NCBI RefSeq assembly: GCF_000364625.1
Contig: NZ_KB822608.1
Span: 87,417 to 151,416 of the forward strand
DNA length: 64,000 nucleotides
Direction: 5' to 3'
DNA from: Pseudomonas thermotolerans DSM 14292
Lineage (GTDB): Bacteria > Pseudomonadota > Gammaproteobacteria > Pseudomonadales > Pseudomonadaceae
Positions within the stretch are counted from its first letter, which is position 1; each line of letters begins with the position of its first letter. The notes under the pieces were generated by a model. It was given only the letters and a program-made list of their open reading frames with translations. It made no database searches and had not been told where the DNA came from. Made by a program: the position numbers and the translations under genes. Below are positions 55,407 through 63,590 of the stretch, one piece after another.

Positions 55407-56285
55407 ATGATCGCGGGCAGCATCGTGGCGCTGGTAACGCCTATGGACGCACAGGGACGGCTGGACTGGGACGCCCTGAGCAAGCTGGTGGACTTCCACC
55501 TCCAAGAGGGCACCAATGCCATCGTTGCGGTCGGCACCACCGGTGAGTCGGCGACCCTCGACGTAGCCGAGCACATCGAGGTGATCCGCCGAGTAGTCGA
55601 CCAGGTGAACGGGCGCATTCCGGTGATCGCTGGTACCGGTGCCAACTCCACCCGCGAGGCGGTGGAGCTCACCGAGAACGCCAAGGCCGCCGGCGCCGAC
55701 GCCTGTCTGCTGGTGACGCCCTATTACAACAAGCCGACCCAGGAAGGCCTCTACCAGCACTTCCGCCACATCGCCGAAGCCGTGGCGATCCCACAGATCC
55801 TCTACAACGTGCCGTCGCGCACCGCCTGCGACATGCTGCCGGAGACCGTCGAGCGCCTGTCGAAGATCGACAACATCATCGGCATCAAGGAAGCCACCGG
55901 CGACCTGCAGCGTGCCCAGGAGATCCTCGACCGCGTGAGCAAGGACTTCCTGGTTTACTCCGGCGACGACCCGACCGCCGTGGAACTGATCCTGCTCGGC
56001 GGCAAGGGCAACATCTCGGTGACCGCCAACGTCGCCCCCCGCGCCGTCAGCGAGATGTGCGCCGCAGCGCTGGCCGGCGATGCCGCCAAGTCCCGGGCGA
56101 TCAACGACCGCCTGATGCCGCTGCACAAGAACCTGTTCATCGAATCCAACCCGATTCCGGTGAAGTGGGCGCTGGTGGAAATGGGCCTGATGCAGGAAGG
56201 CATCCGCCTGCCGCTCACCTGGCTCAGCCCGCGCTGCCACGAACCGCTGCGTCAGGCCATGCGCCAGACCGGCGTGCTGGCCTAA
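55407..56285 (+). CDS. dapA: 4-Hydroxy-tetrahydrodipicolinate synthase DapA
   Basis: 292 residues, TIM barrel. Schiff-base lysine in GIKEATGD (Lys161 region), catalytic Tyr in [19 protein letters not shown] for pyruvate binding, and YYNKPTQEG. First committed step of lysine and diaminopimelate synthesis. ATG 55407 ([13 protein letters not shown]) has AGGAG upstream and fits the family; an earlier in-frame ATG at 55347 is rejected. bamC follows after 21 bp. Confidence 0.97.
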   Translation: MIAGSIVALVTPMDAQGRLDWDALSKLVDFHLQEGTNAIVAVGTTGESATLDVAEHIEVIRRVVDQVNGRIPVIAGTGANSTREAVELTENAKAAGADACLLVTPYYNKPTQEGLYQHFRHIAEAVAIPQILYNVPSRTACDMLPETVERLSKIDNIIGIKEATGDLQRAQEILDRVSKDFLVYSGDDPTAVELILLGGKGNISVTANVAPRAVSEMCAAALAGDAAKSRAINDRLMPLHKNLFIESNPIPVKWALVEMGLMQEGIRLPLTWLSPRCHEPLRQAMRQTGVLA

Positions 56286-56306
56286 TTCTTCGAGGAAACA
56301 CAACGC

Positions 56307-57428
56307 ATGAAGCGACTGGTCGGACTTTCCGCACTGGCCCTGGCCATCTCCAGCACCAGCGGCTGCGGCTGGCTGTGGGGCGACGAGGGCTACTTCCGCG
56401 ACCGTGGCAGCGACTACTTGAATGACCGGCAGACCGCGCCCATGCAACTGCCGCCGAGCGCCGACCGGCCCAAGCAGCTCGACCCGCTGCTGCCGATCCC
56501 GCGCCACGTGGCCGACACCACCGCTTCCGGCAAGTATGAGGTGCCGCGTCCGCAGCCGCTGTCGGTGCGCGGCGAGACCAGCGAATTCAGCCTGCAGAAG
56601 AGCGGCGACTCGCGCTGGCTGGTGGCCCAGCGCACCCCGGCCGAGGTTTGGCCGATGGCCCGCCAGTTCTTCGAGGACAACGGCTTCCGCATCTCCGATG
56701 AGCGCCCGCAGACCGGCGAGTTCAGCACCGCCTGGCAGCGCTTCGACGAGCTCTCGGCAACCATGGCACGGCGCCTGGGCAGCCGCGTCAGCGGCGTCGA
56801 TCCACGCGCCGAGACCCGCGTGCGGGTACGCATCGAGCCGGGCGTGCAGCGCAACACCAGCGAGATATTCGTGGTCAGCGCCGAACGCCCTGCCGGCAGC
56901 AGCGCCGATGTGGTCTTCCCGGCCCAGTCCACCAATCCCAGCCTAGATGGCGCGCTGCTCGACGAGCTGCTCGCCAACCTGGCACGCCGCGTCGAGCAGG
57001 GCGGCTCGGTGTCCCTGCTCGCCGCCCGCGACTTCGACGCGCCGAGCCGCGTGAGCCTCAGCGAGGACGGCAGCGGCAACCCGGTGCTGACCCTGGACAC
57101 CGACTTCGACCGTGCCTGGTCGAGTGTCGGCCGCTCCCTGGACAGTGGCAACGTGCGGATCGACGACCTCAACCGCTCCCTCGGCCTGTACTACATCAAC
57201 CTGGCCGAAGGCGCGAAACAGGACGACGAGGAGTCCGGCTTCTGGTCGCGTCTGTTCGGCAGCAAGCCCAGCGACGAAGAGCGCGAGGCCCGCGCCGAAC
57301 GCTACCAGGTGCGCCTGACCCCCATCGGCAACAGCGTCCAGGTCACCGTCGAGAAGGACCTCAACACCGTGGCCCCGGCCGACGTGGCGCGCCGCGTGCT
57401 CTCCCTCATCCAGGAGCACCTCGGCTAG
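56307..57428 (+). CDS. bamC: Outer-membrane assembly lipoprotein BamC
   Basis: 373 residues. Lipoprotein signal MKRLVGLSALALAISSTSGC (lipobox TSGC). A poorly ordered N-terminal segment, then two BamC helix-grip domains (about 85-200, WLVAQRTPAEVWPMARQFF; and 235-370, FDRAWSSVGRSLDSGNVRI). Subunit of the BAM complex. The operon dapA-bamC is conserved in gammaproteobacteria. A strong terminator separates it from purC, and the PA1012-type hydrolase gene found in P. aeruginosa is absent. Confidence 0.93.
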   Translation: MKRLVGLSALALAISSTSGCGWLWGDEGYFRDRGSDYLNDRQTAPMQLPPSADRPKQLDPLLPIPRHVADTTASGKYEVPRPQPLSVRGETSEFSLQKSGDSRWLVAQRTPAEVWPMARQFFEDNGFRISDERPQTGEFSTAWQRFDELSATMARRLGSRVSGVDPRAETRVRVRIEPGVQRNTSEIFVVSAERPAGSSADVVFPAQSTNPSLDGALLDELLANLARRVEQGGSVSLLAARDFDAPSRVSLSEDGSGNPVLTLDTDFDRAWSSVGRSLDSGNVRIDDLNRSLGLYYINLAEGAKQDDEESGFWSRLFGSKPSDEEREARAERYQVRLTPIGNSVQVTVEKDLNTVAPADVARRVLSLIQEHLG

Positions 57429-57456
57429 CCAGGCCAGGGCGGTACCGAAGCACGAT

Positions 57457-57490
57457 GGGCGAAACCTTCCGGGTTTCGCCCGTTTCCTTT
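57457..57490 (+). terminator. Terminator after dapA-bamC
   Basis: A 10-bp stem GGGCGAAACC/GGTTTCGCCC with a five-base loop, followed by GTTTCCTTTTT. Confidence 0.85.
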
Positions 57491-57512
57491 TTCCACAGGC
57501 GGAAAATCCGAC

Positions 57513-58382
57513 ATGACCACTCCCAGCACCCTGAGCCTGAAGAAGATCTACTCGGGCAAAGTTCGCGACCTCTACGAAATCGACGCCAAGCGCATGCTGA
57601 TGGTGGCCAGTGACCGCCTGTCGGCGTTCGACGTCATCCTCGATGACCCCATCCCGGAGAAGGGCAAGATCCTCACCGCCATCTCCAACTTCTGGTTCGA
57701 CAAGCTGGCCGGCATCGTCCCCAACCACTTCACCGGCGACAAGGTGGAAGACGTGGTGCCGGCCGCCGAGCTGCCCTTGGTGGAGGGCCGAGCGGTGGTC
57801 GCCAAGCGCCTCAAGCCGCTGCCGGTGGAAGCCATCGTGCGCGGCTACCTGGCCGGCTCGGGCTGGAAGGAATACCAGAAGCAGGGCACCGTCTGTGGCA
57901 TCCCGCTGCCGGCCGGCCTGCAGGAGGCCTCCAGGCTGCCGGCGCCGATCTTCACCCCCTCGACCAAGGCCGCCGTCGGCGACCATGACGAGAACATCAC
58001 CTTCGAACGCTGCGAGGAGATCATCGGCAAGGAGCTGGCTGCCAAGGTCCGCGACACCGCCATCGCCCTGTACAGCGCGGCCGCCGAGTACGCCGCCACC
58101 CGCGGCATCATCATCGCCGACACCAAGTTCGAGTTCGGCCTCGACGAGGACGGCACCCTGACCCTGATGGACGAGGTGCTGACCCCCGACTCCAGCCGTT
58201 TCTGGCCGGCCGACAGCTACCAGGAAGGGAGCAACCCGCCGAGCTTCGATAAGCAGTACGTGCGCGACTGGCTGGAATCCACCGGCTGGAACAAGCAGCC
58301 GCCGGCCCCCAGGGTGCCCGCCGAGGTGGCCGAGAAGACCGCCGACAAGTACCGCGAGGCCCTGACCCGCCTCACCCGGTAA
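57513..58382 (+). CDS. purC: SAICAR synthase PurC, long (fungal/proteobacterial Ade1-like) form
   Basis: 289 residues. It makes SAICAR from CAIR, aspartate and ATP in purine synthesis. Landmarks: [52 protein letters not shown] and [13 protein letters not shown]. These are the motifs of the about 290-residue PurC type shared with yeast Ade1, whereas the P. aeruginosa enzyme at this locus is about 236 residues and of the other type. So the gene at the purC position is a different subfamily, by replacement or as an additional copy. No Shine-Dalgarno is strong (GGCGGA upstream). tRNA-Ser follows. Confidence 0.9.
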   Translation: MTTPSTLSLKKIYSGKVRDLYEIDAKRMLMVASDRLSAFDVILDDPIPEKGKILTAISNFWFDKLAGIVPNHFTGDKVEDVVPAAELPLVEGRAVVAKRLKPLPVEAIVRGYLAGSGWKEYQKQGTVCGIPLPAGLQEASRLPAPIFTPSTKAAVGDHDENITFERCEEIIGKELAAKVRDTAIALYSAAAEYAATRGIIIADTKFEFGLDEDGTLTLMDEVLTPDSSRFWPADSYQEGSNPPSFDKQYVRDWLESTGWNKQPPAPRVPAEVAEKTADKYREALTRLTR

Positions 58383-58464
58383 GCGCAAACGCCTGATAGC
58401 AGACAAAAAATCTGCGCCGAGGCTTCGCCAAAGCGCTCCGAGCTGCTATCATGCGCGCCGCCTC

Positions 58465-58554
58465 GGGAAGATGCCGGAGTGGTCGAACGGGACGGATTCG
58501 AAATCCGTTGTATCCGCAAGGGTACCTAGGGTTCAAATCCCTATCTTCCCGCCA
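58465..58554 (+). tRNA. tRNA-Ser (anticodon CGA)
   Basis: 90 nt with encoded CCA and the long variable arm typical of serine tRNAs. The acceptor GGGAAGA pairs with TCTTCCC (58544-58550), the discriminator is G and the anticodon CGA is at 58499-58501. A -10-like TATCAT lies 12 bp upstream (58447-58452). Confidence 0.96.
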
Positions 58555-58566
58555 TACTGTTAGCCT

Positions 58567-58606
58567 AAGCCCCTGAAATTCTTAGAGTTTCAGGGGCTTT
58601 TGCTTT
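58567..58606 (+). terminator. Terminator after tRNA-Ser
   Basis: A perfect 12-bp stem AAGCCCCTGAAA/TTTCAGGGGCTT and a T-rich tail (TTTTGCTTTT). Confidence 0.9.
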
Positions 58607-58693
58607 TGGGCATGTCTGTTATCGAAGGAATTATGGCAACCGAAAAGCCAGTAGCTAAGTGCCATTGCGCCCGAAAGCACAGGAGTTTCAAGG

Positions 58694-59257
58694 ATGAAGG
58701 CTGACAGGCCCGACGCCCCGGAATGGATCACTCGGCGTGCCCGCAAGGGCGGCAATCCGGGACTCGCAGTTGGCGTGATGATTGGTGTCTTGGCCAGCAT
58801 GGTGGCGCTGAACATGGCGGGACAGGCTTTCAAGCAGTCCAGCACCAGGCCTCTGGCCCAAAGCAGGCACCAGCCGCAAGCGGCTCCCGTTGCCCAGATC
58901 AGCCGTGCTCGGCCGGAGGCCGCTCCCTGGAGTGATAGGGGCAGGAGCGTAGAGCAGGTCCGGCGAGAGGCTGTGTCCCTGGTTTGGCAGTCTGACCAGC
59001 CAGCTGTTTCAGCTGCGCCAACGACCAGGCAAACCGTTTTCAACGATCAGAACTACCTCCCCAGAGGGGCCGACAATGTGGTCAGCCTGCGGGAAGGCTA
59101 CAAGCCAGTGGAGACGGAGAAGCCGGCCGGCAAGGTTCGGGTCACCATTGTCGAGCAGACGCCCAGCATGAAGGTCCGGGCATGTTGGCCGCTCAAGGAG
59201 GGCAGCATCGAACGGCGCAACTGCCGGTTCCGTGTCGGACTCCAGTATCGCGACTGA
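58694..59257 (+). CDS. Unknown single-pass membrane protein, lower-GC than neighbours
   Basis: 187 residues with AGGAG upstream. A charged N-terminus (DRPDAPEWITRRARKGG) is followed by one hydrophobic helix about 24-44 (LAVGVMIGVLASMVALNMAG), then a Gln/Ser/Ala-rich low-complexity segment to about 115. A folded-looking C-terminal part follows (FNDQNYLPRGADNVVSLREGY, VRACWPLKEGSIERRNCRF, two Cys). Not recognised. It uses more A/T-ending codons than the flanking genes and sits directly behind tRNA-Ser, a frequent island site, so it may be acquired; no integrase is beside it. Confidence 0.65.
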   Translation: MKADRPDAPEWITRRARKGGNPGLAVGVMIGVLASMVALNMAGQAFKQSSTRPLAQSRHQPQAAPVAQISRARPEAAPWSDRGRSVEQVRREAVSLVWQSDQPAVSAAPTTRQTVFNDQNYLPRGADNVVSLREGYKPVETEKPAGKVRVTIVEQTPSMKVRACWPLKEGSIERRNCRFRVGLQYRD

Positions 59258-59339
59258 CGCGATCTCAAATCTCCGGGCCCTATGAGAGGTCCGGAGAGTT
59301 CTCGGCCTTGCCTGCAGCATTCTCCCTGGCATTCGGTAT

Positions 59340-60341
59340 CTAGCGCGAAAACCGCTTCCGATAGTCCCGCGGCGAAATGGCCAGATGGCGCTGGAAGGTG
59401 GCGCGCATGCGTTCTTCCTCGCCGAAGCCGCATTGCCTAGCGATCTGGTCGATGTTGTAGGTGGAGTCTTCCAGCAGGCGGCGGGCGGCTTCGAGGCGGA
59501 AGATTTCCACGGCCTTGGCGGGGGAGCGGCCGGTCTTCTGCTTGTAGAGGCGGGAGAAGTGCCGGGGGCTCATGTGACAGCGTTCGGCCAGGGCTTCCAC
59601 GCCGAGGTTGGGCAGGTCGAGGTTGTTGGCGAGCCAGCGGTGCAGCTCGTCGAACACCGGCGTGTCGTGGCTCTGGGCGCGCAGCAGTTCGCTGAACTGC
59701 GTCTGTCCGCCCGGGCGCTTGAGGAACACCACCAGCTCCCGCGCTACCTGCATGGCCACCTCCCGGCCGCAGTCGGCCTCCACCAGCGCCAGGGCGAGGT
59801 CGATGCCGGCGCTGACTCCGGCCGAGGTCCAGACGCTTTCGTGTTGGACGAAGATCGCGTCATTGTCCACCTCGATGGAGGGAAAGCGCCGCTCCAGGCG
59901 GTCGCACATGGCCCAGTGGGTGGCCGCACGCCGGCCTTCCAGCAGGCCGGCCTCGGCGAGCAGGAAGGTGCCGCTGCACACCGAGGCGACGCGTCGCACC
60001 CGCCGGGCGTTGTCGGCGATCCAGTGGATCAGTTCGGCGGATGTCTCCACCACCTGCTCGATGTCCGGCGAGCCCGGCACTATCAGGGTGTCGACGGCAT
60101 CCATCGCCAGGTCCGACAGTGCCCGGGTCTCCACCGCCAGGCCTTCCACCGTCGCTACCGGGCCGCCCCGCAGGCTGCCCGTCAGCCGCTCGTAGCCGGG
60201 CCTGTTGCGCTCGCGCATGGCCTTGGTGGCGGCCCAGAACACGGTCTGGGCGCCGGTCAGGTCCAGCAGCCCCACCTGCGGGTAGGCGATGAACAGCACG
60301 GTCCGTGGCGTGGCTGGCCGTAATTCAGGGGTATCTGTCAT
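59340..60341 (-). CDS. GlxA-family regulator: DJ-1/PfpI domain plus AraC helix-turn-helix
   Basis: 333 residues. N-terminal DJ-1/PfpI-like domain about 14-190, with the nucleophile-elbow Cys in ASVCSGTFLLAEAGLL. C-terminal AraC/XylS DNA-binding domain about 225-333 (LAERCHMSPRHFSRLYKQKTG, IARQCGFGEEERMRATF). Such regulators sense small nitrogenous or carbonyl metabolites. It is divergent from the flavoprotein gene (71 bp between starts), which it may control. Confidence 0.92.
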   Translation of the reverse strand: MTDTPELRPATPRTVLFIAYPQVGLLDLTGAQTVFWAATKAMRERNRPGYERLTGSLRGGPVATVEGLAVETRALSDLAMDAVDTLIVPGSPDIEQVVETSAELIHWIADNARRVRRVASVCSGTFLLAEAGLLEGRRAATHWAMCDRLERRFPSIEVDNDAIFVQHESVWTSAGVSAGIDLALALVEADCGREVAMQVARELVVFLKRPGGQTQFSELLRAQSHDTPVFDELHRWLANNLDLPNLGVEALAERCHMSPRHFSRLYKQKTGRSPAKAVEIFRLEAARRLLEDSTYNIDQIARQCGFGEEERMRATFQRHLAISPRDYRKRFSR

Positions 60342-60412
60342 AGGTGGAGCCTTTCTTCCGGCCCTAGCATGACTCTCTCAACCGAAGCGGGCAGACATGC
60401 CGGGAGCCATCA

Positions 60413-61615
60413 ATGGAAAAGAACATTCTGATCATCGGGTCCGGTTTCGCCGGGCTGTGGAGCGCCCTGAGCGCGGTGCGCCTGCTGGATCAGCACGCAC
60501 GCGCCGACGTGCAGGTGACGCTGCTGGCGCCCCAGGCCGAGTTGCACATTCGCCCGCGTTTCTACGAGCCCGACGTACACAATATGCGCGCCCCGCTGCT
60601 GGATTTGTTCGAGGCGACCGGCGTGCGTTTCGTGCAGGGCCTGGCGCTGAGCATCGATACCGAGGGGCGGCAGGTGGTCTACCGCAAGGCCGAGGGCGGC
60701 GAGGGCCGGCTGCGCTATGACCGCCTGGTGCTCGCCTCTGGCAGCCAGCTGTTCCGGCCGCCGGTTCCGGGGCTGGCCGAGCACGCCTTCGACGTGGACC
60801 GCATCGAGCAGGCCGCGCTGCTCGAACGGCACCTGCACGGGCTGGGCGGGCAGCCGGAGTCCGTCGCGCGCAATACCGTGGTGGTGGCCGGCGGCGGCTT
60901 CACCGGGATCGAGACCGCTACCGAGATGCCCGCCCGGCTGCGGGCGATCCTCGGCGATGGCGCCAGGGTCCGGGTGGTGGTGGTCGACCGCGGCGCGCAG
61001 GTCGGTGCGGCGCTGGGCGAGGGGATTCGTCCGGCGATTCTCGAGGCCTCGCGCGAGCTGGGCGTCGAGTGGCGGCCGGGGCGCACGGTGGCGGCGGTGG
61101 ACGCCCGGGGCGTGGTGCTGGATGACGGCCAGCGCATCGACGCCGGCACGGTGATCTGGACCGTCGGCTTCCGGGCCAGCGGCCTCACCGAACAGATTCC
61201 CGCGCCGCGGGACGCTACCGGGCGCTTGCAGGTGGACAACCATCTGCGCGTCGCCGGCCTGGCCGACGTTTATGCCGCCGGCGATACCGCCCGTGCCGCC
61301 ACCGACGAGCTGGGCAACTTCAGCGTGATGTCCTGTCAGCACGCCATTCCGTTGGGCCGGCATGCCGGCAACAACGCCGCCGCCGACCTGATCGGCGTGG
61401 CGCCACGAGCCTACAGCCAGCCGAAGTACGTCACCTGCCTGGACCTGGGCGCCTGGGGCGCGGTGTACACCGAGGGCTGGGATCGCCAGCAGAAGCTGGT
61501 GGGTGCCGAGGCCAAGGCGCTGAAGAGCCAGATCAACACCCAGTGGATCTACCCGCCGGCCGCGGACCGGGCCGTGGCGCTGGCTGCCGCCGATCCGGCC
61601 ATCCCGGTGGCCTGA
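60413..61615 (+). CDS. NDH-2-like NAD(P)/FAD-dependent oxidoreductase
   Basis: 400 residues. FAD dinucleotide fold ILIIGSGFAGLWSAL at the N-terminus, NAD fold VVVAGGGFTGIETATEM about 158-174, and VYAAGDTARA near the C-terminus for FAD. Similar to type II NADH dehydrogenases, but it lacks an obvious C-terminal membrane-anchoring amphipathic helix, so the electron acceptor is unclear. Divergent from the GlxA-type regulator. The 3' end is overlapped by the open minus-strand frame of the crotonase remnant. Confidence 0.86.
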   Translation: MEKNILIIGSGFAGLWSALSAVRLLDQHARADVQVTLLAPQAELHIRPRFYEPDVHNMRAPLLDLFEATGVRFVQGLALSIDTEGRQVVYRKAEGGEGRLRYDRLVLASGSQLFRPPVPGLAEHAFDVDRIEQAALLERHLHGLGGQPESVARNTVVVAGGGFTGIETATEMPARLRAILGDGARVRVVVVDRGAQVGAALGEGIRPAILEASRELGVEWRPGRTVAAVDARGVVLDDGQRIDAGTVIWTVGFRASGLTEQIPAPRDATGRLQVDNHLRVAGLADVYAAGDTARAATDELGNFSVMSCQHAIPLGRHAGNNAAADLIGVAPRAYSQPKYVTCLDLGAWGAVYTEGWDRQQKLVGAEAKALKSQINTQWIYPPAADRAVALAAADPAIPVA

Positions 61616-61701
61616 GGCGGTGCCGGAGCCCGGGATGGCTCCGGCGGCCTGTCCTCAGTCCCGGACCAGACCGGGGTGGCCGGCGGGCCGTCGCGGCGGC
61701 G

Positions 61702-61851
61702 CTCGGGGTGATCGCGCTCGCGGAAGCGGGTCCAGGCCTCGAGCAGTTCCCGGTGGGTGGCGGGGCCGATGCGGTTGCGCATCTTCGGGCGGTTGCAGCG
61801 GATGATGCGGAGCGGGCCGTCCGCTTCGGAGTCGATCTGGGTGGAGCTCAT
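61702..61851 (-). pseudogene. Crotonase (enoyl-CoA hydratase) N-terminal remnant
   Basis: The first 50 codons read like an enoyl-CoA hydratase start: DGPLRIIRCNRPKMRNRIGP, then HRELLEAWTRFRERD. This matches the L-NRP-KRNA...EL--AW--F--DD pattern of that family. After it the frame continues as Arg/Pro-rich nonsense without the oxyanion-hole GAD motif, and runs into the 3' end of the oxidoreductase gene. It is therefore a truncated gene, which once followed the hydrolase gene 48 bp downstream. Confidence 0.65.
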
Positions 61852-61898
61852 GGGGCGACTTCTGCTTGTTATTGCTCTGCTCGGGCGTCGCCGACCGC

Positions 61899-62741
61899 TC
61901 AGCTGCCGGCGGTGCCGGAGTGCGGCTGGCGCGTGGCCGCCTCGGCGTGGCGGGCGAGCCAGTCGAGGATTTCGTCCCAGAGCGCCGTGGCCGAGGGGCG
62001 GAAGTAGCCCATGTGGCCGATCGGCTCGTCCTTGCCGGCGGACAGCTCGCGGGTTTCCACCGTGGCGTTGCGGTAGCCCCGGATGAAGGCGTCCCGCGAG
62101 GCCGGCGGCGCCCAGAGGTCGTCGACGGCGTTGGCGAACAGGCAGGGCAGGCGCACCTCGGCGTAGCGGCAGGCGAGCTCCGGCATCTGCGGGTCGTCGA
62201 AGAAGTAGTGGGGGTAGGAGCACCAGCGCCGCCAGTCCCGGTAGACCCCCAGCGGCAGCACGCAGGACCATATCAGGCGCACCTTGAGGGCTTCCCGCCA
62301 GGGCATCCAGCCGGCCCAGCCGGCGCCGGTGCCCAGGCAGCAGGCGGCGGTGAGCTTGTGGTGGTTGGGCAGCAGGCCGATGGCCTGGCCGCCGAAGGAG
62401 TGGCCGACCCACAGCAGCGGGGCTCTGCCGTCGGCCATGAAGTCCACCGCGGCGGCCAGGTCCAGCCGCGCCCAGTCGGCGAAGCGCATCTCGAAGCCTT
62501 TTAGGCTGGGTGGCGCGGAGGCGCCGAGGCCGCGATAGTCCAGGGTCAGCACATTGAAGCCGCGGCGGCTGGCGTGCTCGGCGAAGCGCCGGTAGAAGCG
62601 CTGCCGTACGCCGGTGGCGGCGGCCACGATCAGGTTGCCCACCAAGTGTCCCTGGGCGGCGTAGCGGGTGGCCGCCAGGACGTAGCCGTCACTGGCCGGC
62701 AGGGAGACGGACTCGATCATCGCGAGCGGGGCTTTGGTCAC
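61899..62741 (-). CDS. Alpha/beta hydrolase of unknown substrate
   Basis: 280 residues from GTG 62741 (GGAG upstream); ATG 62720 is an alternative and the open frame runs to 62852. Serine-hydrolase nucleophile in LWVGHSFGGQAIGL. LDYRGLGAS and FANAVDDLWAPP (catalytic Asp) are visible; the His is probably in PIGHMGYFRP. Resembles the YheT/Hydrolase_4-like predicted hydrolases. No signal peptide. The crotonase remnant downstream suggests a former acyl-CoA or ester-degradation pair. Confidence 0.82.
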   Translation of the reverse strand: MTKAPLAMIESVSLPASDGYVLAATRYAAQGHLVGNLIVAAATGVRQRFYRRFAEHASRRGFNVLTLDYRGLGASAPPSLKGFEMRFADWARLDLAAAVDFMADGRAPLLWVGHSFGGQAIGLLPNHHKLTAACCLGTGAGWAGWMPWREALKVRLIWSCVLPLGVYRDWRRWCSYPHYFFDDPQMPELACRYAEVRLPCLFANAVDDLWAPPASRDAFIRGYRNATVETRELSAGKDEPIGHMGYFRPSATALWDEILDWLARHAEAATRQPHSGTAGS

Positions 62742-62882
62742 GGGACATGCTCCGGTTGCTGGGGCCTGCTCAGGATAGCCTGCATATCTCGCCGGCAGAG
62801 CAGCATAGTCAGCTGCCGCGTCCCCCGTCGTTGACCCGAATGCCATGGGCAACGGTGCTGCCGGCCTGCTATGTTCAGCGCC

Positions 62883-63287
62883 ATGACGCTGCCATTTCCG
62901 ATCCGCAGCCCCTGTCCGCCCGGTGCCTGCGATTGCCAGCGCGATCGCCTGCTGGAAACGCCGGGGGCGGACCTGCGCGTGCTACGCCTGACCCGCCAGG
63001 AGGAGCGGCGCCTGCTCGACCGTCTGGAGAACATCCGCAGCCTGGAGGACTTGCAGCACATGCAGGAGCGTATGTACGAACTGCTCGGCCTGCGTGTGGA
63101 AATCGCCCCCGGCCACAACGAGGTGCGCAGCATGCGCGGCATCGCCATCCAGGTGCTGGAACAGCCCGGGCTGTGCCGCAAGCTCCGTCAGTCGATCCCC
63201 GCCGCCATCCGCCGCGGCCTGGAGAAGCACCCGGAAATCGCCTACCGCCTGCTCGACTCCCACGACCTGCTGCGCGACGCCTGGTGA
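62883..63287 (+). CDS. Small conserved protein with N-terminal Cys motif
   Basis: 134 residues. The N-terminus has CPPGACDCQRDRLL (Cys-x4-Cys-x-Cys), a possible metal or redox site, then a helical domain (LTRQEERRLLDRLENIRSLEDLQ, AIRRGLEKHPEIAYRLLDSHDLLRDAW) with one more Cys in QPGLCRKLRQ. Not recognised as a named family; similar proteins are remembered from Pseudomonas. Divergent from the hydrolase, ending about 300 bp before the aldehyde dehydrogenase gene on the same strand and followed by a terminator, so probably separate from it. Confidence 0.72.
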   Translation: MTLPFPIRSPCPPGACDCQRDRLLETPGADLRVLRLTRQEERRLLDRLENIRSLEDLQHMQERMYELLGLRVEIAPGHNEVRSMRGIAIQVLEQPGLCRKLRQSIPAAIRRGLEKHPEIAYRLLDSHDLLRDAW

Positions 63288-63301
63288 GGCTCGCTGGACA
63301 C

Positions 63302-63335
63302 GGCTGCCGGCGACTCCGCAGTCGTCGGCAGCCTG
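63302..63335 (+). terminator. Terminator after the Cys-motif gene
   Basis: A 14-bp stem (GGCTGCCGGCGACT with AGTCGTCGGCAGCC, one G-T pair) and a four-base loop, followed by TGTTT. Confidence 0.75.
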
Positions 63336-63516
63336 TTTCAGGCCAGGGACTTCGCCCTTGGCAGTGTCCGGAACGGGCCTCGTGCCCGGTTGGCGAAAGC
63401 CAGTGCCGGGACGCCTTGCAGCTCCGCCTCTTCCCGTCCAGGACGACGACTTCCACCGCCGCTCCTTGCCTACTACCAAATGACGAGGCCATCTGTGCCA
63501 TGGGCGCATACCCGCG

Positions 63517-63532
63517 TGGCAGAGCGGCTGCA
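63517..63532 (+). promoter_or_regulatory. Sigma-54 (RpoN) promoter of the aldehyde dehydrogenase gene
   Basis: TGGCAGAGCGGCTGCA has the obligatory GG and GC dinucleotides exactly ten bases apart (-24/-12) and close fit to TGGCAC-N5-TTGCA. It ends 58 bp before the ATG. Related Pseudomonas aldehyde dehydrogenases are driven by sigma-54 with AcoR/EatR-type activators. Confidence 0.72.
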
Positions 63533-63590
63533 AATATGCGGCCATACCTGCCCACGACCCGGGCGGGATCCTACAAGAGAGGCCATCGCC

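Larger units (their letters stand above)
63288..63590 (+). other. Intergenic region upstream of the aldehyde dehydrogenase gene
   Basis: It holds the terminator at 63302 and the sigma-54 promoter at 63517, described separately. The 180 bp between them has no coding signal and would be the place for an activator's upstream binding sites; no clear dyad was recognised. Confidence 0.5.
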
